Part shown: positions 36,301-46,830 of the stretch, piece after piece | Numbering within the stretch: position 1 is the stretch's first letter | Layout: each line of letters opens with the position of its first letter | Source: Atherix ibis | Lineage: Eukaryota; Arthropoda; Insecta; Diptera; Athericidae | Reading direction: 5' to 3' | DNA: 64,000 nt | NCBI GenBank assembly: GCA_958298945.1 | Contig: OY282606.1 | Coordinates: 25,765,740 to 25,829,739, forward strand | Notes under the pieces: generated by a model | Databases searched by the model: none | What the model saw: only the letters and a program-made list of their open reading frames with translations | Told to the model about the DNA's origin: nothing | Position numbers and translations under genes: made by a program

Positions 36301-38319
36301 CACTTCATGATGTATAAGATTGTTAACTAAAATATTGTGTAAATCCTGCTTGTTACAAAACAATTGTAGTTGCAGACAATAAAAAAAAAGTGTATTTAAA
36401 TATTTTTTTATGACAATTATTTAAATTATTTGTTTTATATATATAATGGCAAAAATTTAAGTAATATATATAATTAATTAAAAATTTTATTATAATAAAA
36501 TCTAAATGTTAAATATATTTTTTTTGTTAATTTAAATTTTTAAAGTTCAAATTAGGTAAAATCCTTTTAATTCTTAACGAATGATAAAATTTGAAAATTT
36601 AAAAAAAAATACAAATAAATTTTTTTTTTCTTGCTGAAATTAATGGTATTATATAAAAGAGTAATACTAATTTTAGTTTAGTTATTAACTATTTTAGTAA
36701 ATAAAAGTAAATAATATGAATTTTCGTGAACTTTTCAGTGATAACATTCAGAAAATATCCTCCTAGCTATTGTTCAACTAGCATGGGTTTTACCCATAAT
36801 CAAGTTGTTAGTATATTTATTTTTTAGTATACTATATTATACTAGTAACTATAGAGTTATGTGTATGAGTTTAAAGAGATAGTTTTATCTTTCTGACAAC
36901 AGTTGATATTCATTCGGATTAACTAGAAAATGTTTTGTATAAAATAGAAAATACATTACAATATTCTGGGTAGTTTATGTTATAGAGAATTTAATCCAAA
37001 AGTGGATATAGTTCTACACACACTCGTATATTATAATTCATATAAACAAGTATCTATACATTTATGAACATAGAACAAAAAAAAAATCAAATCCTCTACA
37101 ATAGTAAAAGGAACGTTCTTGGGTATGCAGATAAAAGTCTGCAAAACTGAAAGAATTGTGGGAACTTCGACCAACCGCGATAGCTTATTTCTATAATTTA
37201 TTACAATATATTTTATTATTTATCCATTTGGGAATTTATTATCTTTCAGCATTAATAGAAAATGTTCAAACTTAACAAGATATAAGAACTTATATTTGTA
37301 TAAATGCCATATCTTGAATATGGAAATAAATAAATAATCATAATCGTAATTTTAATAAAAATTCAAATTGTATACGATGCGGTGTACTTGTGTACAGCAG
37401 TTGTATTTTCATTACAATTTTTTCCTCTAGAATTTCCATAAATTTTTTATTTTATTTTAGTTATTTTTTTTTAATAAAAGCTACTTGCAAAGGTGGGATG
37501 TTAAAAAGGAAAAGAAAAAAACTTCGTGTCGAACACTAACTAACAATTTTGTATGGAAAAATTTCGTTCAGTTTTTTTGTTGTTGTTGTTTTGTTTCTTC
37601 AAATTAGCCACAAATTTATGATTTCAATGCGGTAGCTTATTATATTTTATGTACTATTGTAGAACATAAACTGTATGCTCGTACAGTACATATAATGTAG
37701 GTCGTTACAGTCTCTTATACTCTCACCCTATTGTGAGCTATAAATCCTTAGCAATGACTGAACCGAAACCGTCCAAGTTTTATGTTACTTTTTGGTAATT
37801 CAGCTATTTTGTCCGCCCCGTTTGAACAGAAATAACGAATCTAGAAAATATGGGTTGGTATAGTTACTCTGCATGCAATGCCCGTACACGAACTCGCACA
37901 AATGTACCTTAAAAATGGTTAAATTTAAATTTTATTGTAATAAATAACGATCTAATGCTAGCAGAAAATAAACATAATTCTATGGCGTCTTTCAGAAAAT
38001 AACGACATAAAAGTGCCCCATCGTTAGAATATGGAGTTTTAAAGTGATTTTATTTGAATTTCTTTTTTTTATTGTTGGATAGTTTAAAAAAAAAAGGGAT
38101 AAATTCTTTAAAAATATATTTTATTCTTTTCAATTTATATACCGATGGGGGGAGTAAGTGATTAATGAACACTAACACTAACACTTGAACTGATTTTCTT
38201 CTATACTGACAAAAAGTATTTTTTTTTATATTTTGATTTTTGCCATAAAATAGAATTGAACATTGAATTGTATTGGAAATTTCCAAAATAAAACTATATC
38301 AAATATGGAATTTGAAAAT
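36301..38319. other. A+T-rich spacer of the inverted repeat
   Basis: The first ~90 bp (to the A-run at ~36390) are probably the 3' untranslated tail of copy A1. The rest shows no gene. Positions 37650-37920 are less A+T-rich but I can support no frame there. A 78-codon minus-strand frame at 38286-38050 is low complexity. Confidence 0.5.
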
Positions 38320-41020
38320 TAAAGGAGTAAACACTAATCGGCATTTCTCCAACTAATGGAAGTTAGATTCCTCTAGAAAATCTCTAGGCCACATTGTCTC
38401 TTAAGTCTCCGATGAGTGTTTCCGGGGAGGGGAGTATAGGACAATCCCCTCACAAGTGGATAATGATGATGACAGAATAAACGGGAGTGAAATTTTTCGG
38501 TGGTGGGAAATGCATAGGTCCTGGAACAAAGGTAATATTTAGATTACTATGTATTACGTTGTTACGAACATAAAAGGGGGCATCAATAATTTTATGGAGG
38601 ATCTTCGATTGTAAGGCCTGGACGCGATAGGAATTGGAAAGTTTGGTTGGACCTCACAGTTCAATTCCATATGTCCAAATGGGTTTTATAATTGTATTAT
38701 TAGTTTAGAGTGTTTGTCCAGTAATCTAAGAAGTTGTAGGTAACGTCTAGAAGTTGTAGGTAGCGGTTTCAAGTTTTTTTAGTCTATTAAGAGGGTTTCT
38801 TGTTAATCTCTTGTCCAAGTAAAGTCCCAAATAACGTACTTTACTATACGAGGTCTGCTCAAAAAGTATCGCGAATTTTGAATTTCCGCGGGTTACGTAT
38901 ATTCGATTTTCGCCTTTTTGTGGCATTATGTTGGTACTCATGTCCCTCACTTATGCCGATAAGTTTGGCTATTTTGAATGTTCAGTTAATTTTTGACAAC
39001 TGCTTTGCTTTCACGTGTTTTGGCTAGTCTTCGATTTTTGCCCATTTCCGACCAAAAACAGCATCGCATTAACATTGCTAAGGAGCTTTTGGACTCTGTC
39101 CGCAACGACACATATTTGCTCCAGAGGGTCATAACTGGTGTCGAATCATGGGTTTATGGTTATGACGTGGAAACCAAAGCTCAATCATCCCAATGGAAGC
39201 TGCTGCACGAGCAGAGCTGCCGAATTGCAGGGGCGTGGTGCATCATGAGTTCTTGCCACAGGGTAGAAAGGTTAATAGGCAATATTACCTGCAAGTTATG
39301 CGCAAGTTGCGTGAAGCAATCCGCCAGAAACGCCCGGATTTGTGATACAACAAAAATTCGCTTTTGCACCATGATAACGCATTTGCTCACGCATCGTTGC
39401 TTGTGCGCGAAGTTTTGACCAAAAATAACATACTAATAATGCCGCAGCCACCGTATTCCCCAGATCTGGCCTACTGTAACTTTTCCTTGTTCCCGAAACA
39501 GATTCTTTGATCCATTTTTTGGAATGGGTAAAATTCGAAGACGAACCAAAATACGTGCAAGCAAAGCAGCTGTCAAAAATTAACTGAACATTCAAAATGG
39601 CCGAACTTGTCGGCATAAGTGAGAAACATGAGTACCAACATAACGCCACAAAAAAGTCGAAAATCGAATATAAGTAACCGCGGGAATTCGCGATACTTTT
39701 TAAACAGACCTCGTATTGTGGAATCATGTTGTTATTAAGGTATAAAGGCGTAGGTTTTCCTTAAAAAAGTGTGAAAGTAATGCGCACTCTCTTCTGTTCA
39801 TGTACACTCATTCTCCATCTCTTAAGCCAGGATTGAAGGTTGTGGATACGGGATTGTAAATTTTTGGAAGCCATGTCAGGATTTGTATGATAAGCAAGTA
39901 TGGTCGTATCGTCTGCATAAGTAGCAATGATAATATTAGGATCAGATGGGATGTCATGGGTATCAATATTATATAAAATGGGACTAAGCATACTACCTTG
40001 TAGGACTCCGACCAGAATAGGATATATTTCCGAGGATTCTGAGTTAATTGCAACTTGAAAATGATGTTGGGAAAGATATGAATTTATGATAAGGTAGTAT
40101 GTTGAAGGAAGAAGGCTTTTGAATTTCCAGAAGAGTCCTGGATGCCACACACGATCAAAAGCTTAGGAGATATCCAAAAATACTCCTGGATAATACTCTT
40201 TCCTCTCAAGACAGGATGTAATGTGATCAATAATGCGATGGCAGTAAATTTCCAGAGTAAAGGAAAACAGGTTGTCTGCAGGATACTATTAAAAATTTAT
40301 AATTAAAACTAAAGCTTTTCGGGAAATTCGCTTCAGAATATGAGCTGTTATTACATCATAACCAGGAGCTTTTTTATTGGGAAGGCGCAGAATAGTAAAT
40401 TTAATTTGCGAGAGCTTAAAATTTTTGGGAGGAAGACTCATAGGGACTGGATATTTTAGTTTTTCGATAATTTTGTTAGTATGCGATTTGTCTTCTACAT
40501 ATATCATCATGTGGAGCAAACGTATTTACTAAATGTTTAGCAAATACTTCAGCTTTTTCTTTGTCTCTTTTTGCTCAGTTACCGCCATTTTGTTTCAGTG
40601 GGCGTGGTCGTCTAGTGGCTTCTCATAATCGAAGATATCAGATCGTTTTGAACTAGAACTTGGCCAGTTACTTGGTATGATGTATGGAATAGAGCTTCTT
40701 GAAGAATCTTTTCAAGAGGGTTAGCAATGCTGCAACCCCATTGAGAGTGTTTAGCATTATAATCACCACCCACGAGAAATGAGGTCCTAAGTGAGTATAG
40801 AAAGGATAAAAAGTCGGAATCAGTTATTAAGATTAAATAAGGAGATATCAATAATAACAACTGTAGATTGTAGGGATTCGGATGATAAATTGAAGAGAAT
40901 GTTATGTTTAATGGATTTTCTTATAAGGATGATCAGTTCTGTATGTTTCGTAATCTCGTATCGTAAAGTATGACCTGGATGTAAAGCGCGTCTTAGTTAA
41001 TAGAGTAATTTAATGCATCC
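38320..41020 (-). mobile_element. jockey-type retrotransposon, copy A2
   Basis: Minus strand, longer at the 5' end than A1. Endonuclease pieces: THFTSRSYF-like TRFTSRSYFTIRDYE (~40970) and VGGDYNAKHSQWGCS (~40760). Reverse transcriptase: LPNKKAPGYDVITAHIL (~40370), MWHPGLFWKFKSLLPST (~40150), VLQGSMLSPILYNI (~40000), ATYADDTTILAY (~39920). After the mariner at 38849-39713 comes VRYLGLYLDKRLTRNPLNRL (~38840) and an IWTYGIELWGPTKLSNS-like C-terminal region (~38680). A short duplication near 38720-38765 and several frameshifts are present. It encodes a target-primed retrotransposition protein but is inactive as seen. Confidence 0.9.
38849..39713 (+). mobile_element. palindromic mariner derivative, copy 3 (inside A2)
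   Basis: 865 bp; CGAGGTCTGCTCAAAAAGTA at 38849 and the inverse tip ending at 39713; TA at 38847-38848 and 39714-39715. Internal structure and both junctions equal copy 2, and it sits at the same base of the jockey-type element in the same relative orientation. The core transposase on the plus strand runs from DQKQHRINIAKELLDS (~39050) to PPYSPDLAYCNFSLFPK (~39500), frameshifted in the middle. The first catalytic block again reads GVESW, a change shared with copy 2. Confidence 0.92.
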
Positions 41021-41678
41021 GTCATGTAGAATTAAATGCACTTAAATTCAAAAACTATTTATGTAAACATGATTTGTATATAGTTTTATAAGACAAAAGT
41101 CCAATGGCATTAAATTCATTAACTCGTATGGATCAACTAAATTTCGAAATTACGCACGTCCCGGAAACTTTTCCTGATATAATATCAAATATTGTTATAT
41201 TGTACGGTCATAGCTTACTATGATCTTTTATTAAAACTACATATGTGTATGGTCCAGGAAAAACAACATTGAAACTACACATGGTCCAAAAAAAAAGAAC
41301 AGATATGTAAGGCCCCAATGACACCTTCAGACAAACTTTACTTTTTTTTCTACTTTATTTTATTGCATATTTTCTCTTAAGAATATTTAATCCTAGCTCA
41401 ATTATTTGTCTTTATTTTTCTAAGCTTCCTGCTGTCATTGAATTAATTTCTACTACTCGTATAAATAATATTTTAATTAACTTAATTTGACATTTCGAAA
41501 AACTTGCTTACATCCTAAAACCTAACCTTAAATTTTAATTCTACCCTTATAAACTAAATATGCATTTTTACAATTATGTTATTCTTAAAACTAATCTTAA
41601 AACTACAATGATGTTTACATCCAGCGACTACTGCGTTAGACGTGTCCTCTTGATCTTCGACCTCGTGTGGTGTGGTTG

Positions 41679-42254
41679 CTACCCTCGATGTTGTCCCTTT
41701 GGCTTCTTCTTGTACATCTGGAGCCGTTGCTTCAGAGTTTCTTCTGTGTCCTTCACTAGAAGTAACGGTGACAGGAACTTGTTGTTCCTCAAGGTCTCCA
41801 GTAAGTTGTCTTCCGTCAGCTGCCTAACTTCCCTGTTTTGATGATGGGCTAATGACTTCACCCATTTGTGCATTATCACCATTTGCCATACTATAAATGG
41901 GGAAACGTCTGCCTCCCGGTATAACCTGTCATTGGAAATAAACTTTTTTTTATGTATAGATCTCCCGAGCCCTGTGGCTTTTCGTAAGATCTTCCTTTCC
42001 AACCTGTGCAGTTCAGTTGCTACCGTTGGGGAAATAGATGACCAGATGGGGAAACCGTAGCATAGGTACGCTCTTATAAATTGTTTATAAATAATAAGTT
42101 TGACGTCCTTGCGTAGGATTTCTGAGCGATACATTCTCAGAAGCCTGCAAAATATGCCGTTGGCTTTTTTAATTTTATCCCTGACGAAGGAGTTGAATTT
42201 GAGGTTCTTGTTGAGATTCAATCCTAGATACCTAAGATTATCTACGCGCCTCAT
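41679..42254 (-). pseudogene. C-terminal region of jockey-type ORF2
   Basis: An open 191-codon stretch from RRVDNLRYLGLNLNKNL to the stop, covering the thumb/C-terminal part of the reverse transcriptase protein. It includes IYKQFIRAYLCYGFPIWSS, VATELHRLERKILRKATG and a Lys-rich tail. It is the 3' end of the retrotransposon's second reading frame, now cut off from its reverse transcriptase by the mariner at 42363-43627. Not a separate gene. Confidence 0.85.
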
Positions 42255-42362
42255 TAACGAGTCACCTTTATCCCCAGACCCGCAGTCTACGAATTTCTTC
42301 TTCGTGATTCACAAGCACTGTGACTTTGGAATGTTTACTTGAAGACCCCATTCCTTATAGTA

Positions 42363-43627
42363 CGAGGGTCCTTAGAAAAAGATGGAAAAAAACTGTTTTT
42401 TTTAAAAAAAACTTTTTACTGTTCAACATAATCTCCTTTTAGCTCTATACACTTTCCCAACCGTTTTTCCAAAATTTTTATCCCGTCCAAAAAATAGAAT
42501 TTCGGAAGTTCTGCAAAATACTCATCCGTTTGAGCAATGACGTCCTCGTTGGAAGTGAACCGTCGTCCGCCAAGCCATTCCTTCAGATTGGGGAAAAGAA
42601 AATAGTCACTCGGGGCCAAATCTGGTGAATAAGCGGGATGCTGCAACAATTCCATTCTCAATTCCATAATTTTGGCCATGGAAACAGCGCAGGTGTGCAC
42701 ATGCGCACTGTCTTGATGCAAGAGGATTTTTTCTTCTTCAGATGGGGGCGTTTCTCTTTGATTTCCTCGCTCAATCGTTGCAATAACGACGCGTAATACG
42801 CTCCTGTTATTGTTTTTTCCTTTTTCCAAGTAGTCGATAAAAATGATGCCCTGCGAATCCCAAAAGACCGTGGCCATCACCTTGCCGGCCGATGGCACAG
42901 TTTTTGCCTTCTTCGGAGCCCGCTCACCCTTGAAAATCCACTGTGATGACTGTCTCTTCGTTTCTGGAGTGTAGTAGTGTATCCAGGTTTCGTCCACAGT
43001 GACATAGCCTCAGCATCCACTACACGATTGCGCTTATTCTCCTCTGAGAGCAAACGCGGCACCCATCTTGTCGAAATTTTTCCCACAGACAATTTTTCAT
43101 GCAAAATTGAAGCGACTGTACCTTGTGATATGCCCGTGGCCTCAACTAATTCGCGCACTTTAATTCGCCGATCGTTCAAAATCAGATCGTGGATTTTGTC
43201 GATGATTTCAGGAGTAGACACCTCAACTGGGCGTCCTGAACGATGTTCATCTTTTGTGGATGAACGGCCACGTTTAAATTCATTCACCCAATTGTAAACC
43301 GTCGCAAACACAGGTGCAGATGTGCCATGAACTGCATCCAACTCGGCTTTGATTTCTTTCGGGCTTAAGCCTTTCAAATGGAGATGCTTGATGACAGCCC
43401 TAAACTCGCTTTTTTCCATTTTTATGCACAAAAAAATGTCGTTAACTTTAATCGACGATAGAAATTGACCTACGCTATGGATCGAGCGGAAATTTTGACA
43501 GCTTTCCTGTCGATAATGCTACTTACAAAAAAAACTGACACTACGAGCGGAATTTTTTACGCTCGTAGTAACCGACACTACGAGCGCAATTTCTTGGATT
43601 TTCTAAGGACTTATTGAACGACCCTCG
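42363..43627 (-). mobile_element. mariner with CGAGGGTC ends
   Basis: Ends are CGAGGGTCCTTAGAAAA at 42363 and the inverse of CGAGGGTCGTTCAATAAGTC ending at 43627; TA at 42361-42362 and 43628-43629. The left end lacks a 12-bp piece (GTTCAATAAGTC) present at the right, between CGAGGGTC and CTTAGAAAA. Length 1265 bp. It sits inside the jockey-type element, which is continuous once it is removed. Confidence 0.9.
42416..43431 (-). pseudogene. mariner transposase with one internal deletion/frameshift
   Basis: The N-terminal frame begins MCIKMEKSEFRAVIKHLHL (Met-6 is the likely start) and carries the helix-turn-helix with NWVNEFKRGRSSTKDEHRSG, KVRELVEATGISQGTVASIL and WVPRLLSEENKRNR. Near 42995 about 25 codons are deleted and the frame changes. 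The catalytic part follows with DETWIHYYTPETKRQSSQW (first Asp), LLHQDSAHVHT (second Asp) and PAYSPDLAPSDYFLFPNL (third Asp), spaced as DD34D. All three acids remain. Apart from the single lesion it is almost complete, so it is among the younger insertions here. Confidence 0.9.
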
Positions 43628-45182
43628 TATTTTGTGAGTTTATTGAAAGCTACTTTCATAGCTTCCAGTGCTACTTTGGGTCGCATTGATGGACTGTAAA
43701 CTAGGGTATCGTCGGCGTATAATACCGTATGAGTATTTCTGCAATGTAAAGATTATATAACTTAGGACCAATTAATGAGCTTTGGGGTATGCCTGACAAT
43801 ACCTCAAAGAACCGTGAATATACGTCTCCACATTTCAGTCTGGCTTTTCTGAAAGCTAGAAAACTGATTATTAGATTAACCAGATATTTTGGAAATTTCA
43901 TTTTTATGCGTTTGAATATGATACCCAAGTGCGGTACACTATCGAATGCCTTTTCAATATCTAACGAACAGAGCCATGTTGATTCATTCCAGTATAACGT
44001 CTGTGTGCACCTTTAAAAGTGCGTGCTGTGTAGAGTGGCCTTAACGAAACCCATATTGGAATTCTGGAATTATGTTTTCTTCCCTGATGAAGAGGTTAAG
44101 TCTATCTAAGATGAACCTTTCAAACAATTTTCCCACATTATAAAGGAGTGATATTGGCCGGAAATCTGCTTCCGTGCAGGAGTGCTGTTTCTTTTGAATG
44201 GTTACAATATCTGCAGACTTCTATATTGTAGGGAAGTACCCCCATTATTAATGCAGTTGATACAAATGAGTGTTAGCAATGTTATTCCTTCTTCTGGCAG
44301 GCTTTTCATTACTATACGGGGTATACCATCCGAACCATGGGATTTTTCCTAGATGCCCTCTCAATATAGCATTTGATGTCGCTTTTTGCGATGAAACAAT
44401 GGCCTTTGTCGGATTCGTACTTGGATTATCCGACGAAAAGTAAGTCATTGGTGCCGAAGAGCTATCCTCGTTCTTATATCCTGCTTCGCGTTTAAATTCG
44501 TCTACGGTATCTTTCACGATCGGTTAATTCCGAAAATATTTTGGCTGCCATATAGTTTAGAATAGTAATTTGCGAACATTTCGCTTTTGATTTTATTATC
44601 CGTGATAATTCTATTCCCCTTCTTCAGACCTGGGCTGCCTTTTGTTCTATCCCTCATTAATTGCTTAATTTTAGAATAAGCATGTAGACCGGGCTCTATG
44701 TTAACGTAAAGTACGTTTGAATGCCTCGTTCCATTGGTCATTAAGTCTGGCGGTTATTTCTTGCTTAAGGCTTTCAATTTGAATTTTGATCGCCATGAAA
44801 TAATTTTCGTCCCTACTAGGATTATTGTATGCCCCGTAGTAGAGTGCTTTATTTAAATTATTTTTCCGTTTTAACAGCTGCTTAGTGTGTGGATCGATAA
44901 CCATTTTTGTGTTTGCTTCAATTGAGGACACTAAGGATTCGTTAAAGGAAGTAATTATGTTATCTATATGATAACAAGAAAGGTTATGATATGCCGGCTT
45001 TTTGAGAAGCCTTAGTCTTTCTTTAAGGTCTTTCTTGAACTTTTTTCAGTTCGTGTCTTTAAAAGATCTAAAGATTCTCCTTGATCCTAGATTGGGTCGT
45101 TGCCTTATAGGTGTTACTATTTCTAAGTATACTGGGAAGTGGTCAGAGCAAAGTGACAAATACTAGAAAAAAATCGATAATA

Positions 45183-46468
45183 TTGGGTTGATGCAAAAGT
45201 TATGACCGTTTTTTATGATCCAAGGTAAAAAAAATTTTTTCTTCAGAAATAATGAATAGTATCTTCTTTTAAATGATTCCATTTTATACAGGATGCTTTC
45301 CCTCTACTTTCTATTCAGTTTTGGCCTGGCCAGAGTACAGTGAAGAGCCCTTGTATTTTTTCAAAATGTCGGTCGATAAAGTGCATTTACGTCATTGTTT
45401 ACTTTATAAATTCCGTAAAGACAATACCGCGAGTGAGGCAACCAAAAACATTTGCGAAGTGTATGGAGCAGATGTCATCAAAGTTCGACAGGTACGAAGA
45501 TGGTTTACAAAATTCCGATCTGGGGATTTTTCACTAATTGATAAACCACGTATCGGGTTTTTCAATTAGTGAAAAAATCTGATGATGACAAGTTAAAAGT
45601 CATAATTGACACCAATCCACGTGTAGCCACCAGGGAGATCGCGTCGATGATGGGAGTCAACCAAACAACCGTATTCAGACATTTAAAGCGTATGGGGATG
45701 GTTTCGCAGTACGACGTTTGGATACCTCATCAATTGTCGGCTGCCAATTTATTGGATCGTGTTTCAACGTGCGTTGCTTTGAGTGCGAGACAAAAACATG
45801 AACCTTTTTTGCATCGTTTGGTAACGGGAGATGAAAAATGGGTCGTGTCCAACAACGTGACAAGAAATAGACATTGGGCTCTACCTGGACAAGCCCCATT
45901 TACAACTTCGAAAGCCGAAATCCATCAAAAAAAAGTTATGCTTTGTGTTTGATGGGATTGTAAGGGTATTGTGTATTTTGAACTCCTGGAATGCAATCAT
46001 AATATTACAGCAGAACGATATTGTCAGCAATTATCCAAATTGAACATCGCCCTTCAAGAGGATAGACCAGAATTGGTAAACAGAAAAGGGATAGTGTTTC
46101 ATCACGCCAACGCGCGATTACATGTGGCTATGATGACCCAACACAAGCTAAATTGGGATGTTATCAAGCATCCACCGTATTCTTCAGATCTTGCTCCTTC
46201 CGATTTTCATTTATTCCGATCACTGCAAAATTTTTTAAATGACAAAAAATTTGATACAATAGAGCAGGTAAAAACATCCCTTACCACATTTTTCGCATCA
46301 AAATCCACGGAATTTTACACTAATGGTATTAATAAGTTGATAGAAAGATGGCAGAAGGTTATGAGAACGGATGAAAATTATATAATTGAATAAATAAATA
46401 ATACAAATCTAAAAAAAAAATGTTTAATTGTATATGTAAAAAACGGTCATAACTTTTGCATCAACCAA
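45183..46468 (+). mobile_element. mariner with TTGGGTTGATGCAAAAGTTA ends
   Basis: TTGGGTTGATGCAAAAGTTA at 45183 and the inverse TTGGTTGATGCAAAAGTTAT ending at 46468 (one G fewer), TA at 45181-45182 and 46469-46470; repeats extend over ~35 bp. Length 1286 bp. It is inserted in the endonuclease region of the second jockey-type element. Confidence 0.92.
45366..46393 (+). pseudogene. mariner transposase, Hsmar1-like, one catalytic Asp lost
   Basis: MSVDKVHLRHCLLYKFRKDN starts at 45366; helix-turn-helix to SGDFSLIDKPR, then a frameshift near 45560. The next frame holds DDDKLKVIIDTNPRVATREI, RLVTGDEKWV (first Asp), a stop at 45950-45952 where a Trp is expected (CV*WDCKGIVYFELL), NRKGIVFHHANARLHVAM and YSSDLAPSDFHLFRSL (third Asp). 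At the second catalytic site the usual HHDNA reads HHANA. The C-terminus FYTNGINKLIERWQKV ends at 46393. So it is inactive for three independent reasons. It is related to the outer mariner at 20309-22819. Confidence 0.9.
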
Positions 46469-46579
46469 TAGAACCCGAAGCTTCAAATGTGGGTTGGTCT
46501 GGTGCGATAATATTGCCGCAGAATTCATTATTTGCATTTATAATATTGTAGTTACATGTTATTTTTATAGTGCCATTAT

Positions 46580-46830
46580 ATAATAATTTTATTTATTTTA
46601 ACGTATCCACTCAACAAGAAATGATGTCTCTCATTGCTGAAGAAAATATTCGAAAAATCAGCATAAAAAGCCTATTGATTCAATTATTATGAATTAATTT
46701 AATAAAATTAATTTCTATTATAAAAATGGCAAATTATAAACCAAATAGTAATTATAGAAAATAAAATAAATTTTTAAAATTTAGTAAAATATTTGAGCTT
46801 TATTTTATAAAATTTGAAAATGGATATCAA
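46580..46830 (-). repeat. IS630/Tc1-like fragment
   Basis: The minus strand near 46660-46610 reads IFFSNERHHFLLSGYV, the first catalytic block with an insertion. No ends are identifiable. Confidence 0.45.

Larger units (their letters stand above)
34056..41020. repeat. large imperfect inverted repeat (arms 34056-36300 and 38320-40390)
   Basis: The two jockey-type copies lie tail to tail, so 34056-36300 and 38320-40390 are inverse copies with roughly 95% identity in the stretches compared by eye (for example 35794-36200 against 38420-38845). Both arms contain the palindromic mariner at the same position. A ~2-kb A+T-rich spacer (36301-38319) separates them. A transcript across the region would fold into a ~2-kb duplex. 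Confidence 0.85.
41340..46530 (-). mobile_element. second jockey-type retrotransposon, broken by two mariners
   Basis: Minus strand, three blocks. 46530-46471 and 45180-44950: end of the endonuclease (APDQPTFEASGS-like, then SDHFPVYLEIV). 44940-43630: reverse transcriptase with SSIEANTKMVIDPHTKQL, a SLDIEKAFDSVPHLGIIFKR block, LSGIPQSSLIGPKLYNLYIA and, one frame over, TVLYADDTLVYSP containing the catalytic YADD. 42350-41679: C-terminal region (VDNLRYLGLNLNKNL to the basic end KKKPKGQHRG). The two interruptions are mariners at 45183-46468 and 42363-43627. The 3' end is probably at the T-run near 41341. It differs in sequence from copies A1/A2. Confidence 0.88.
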
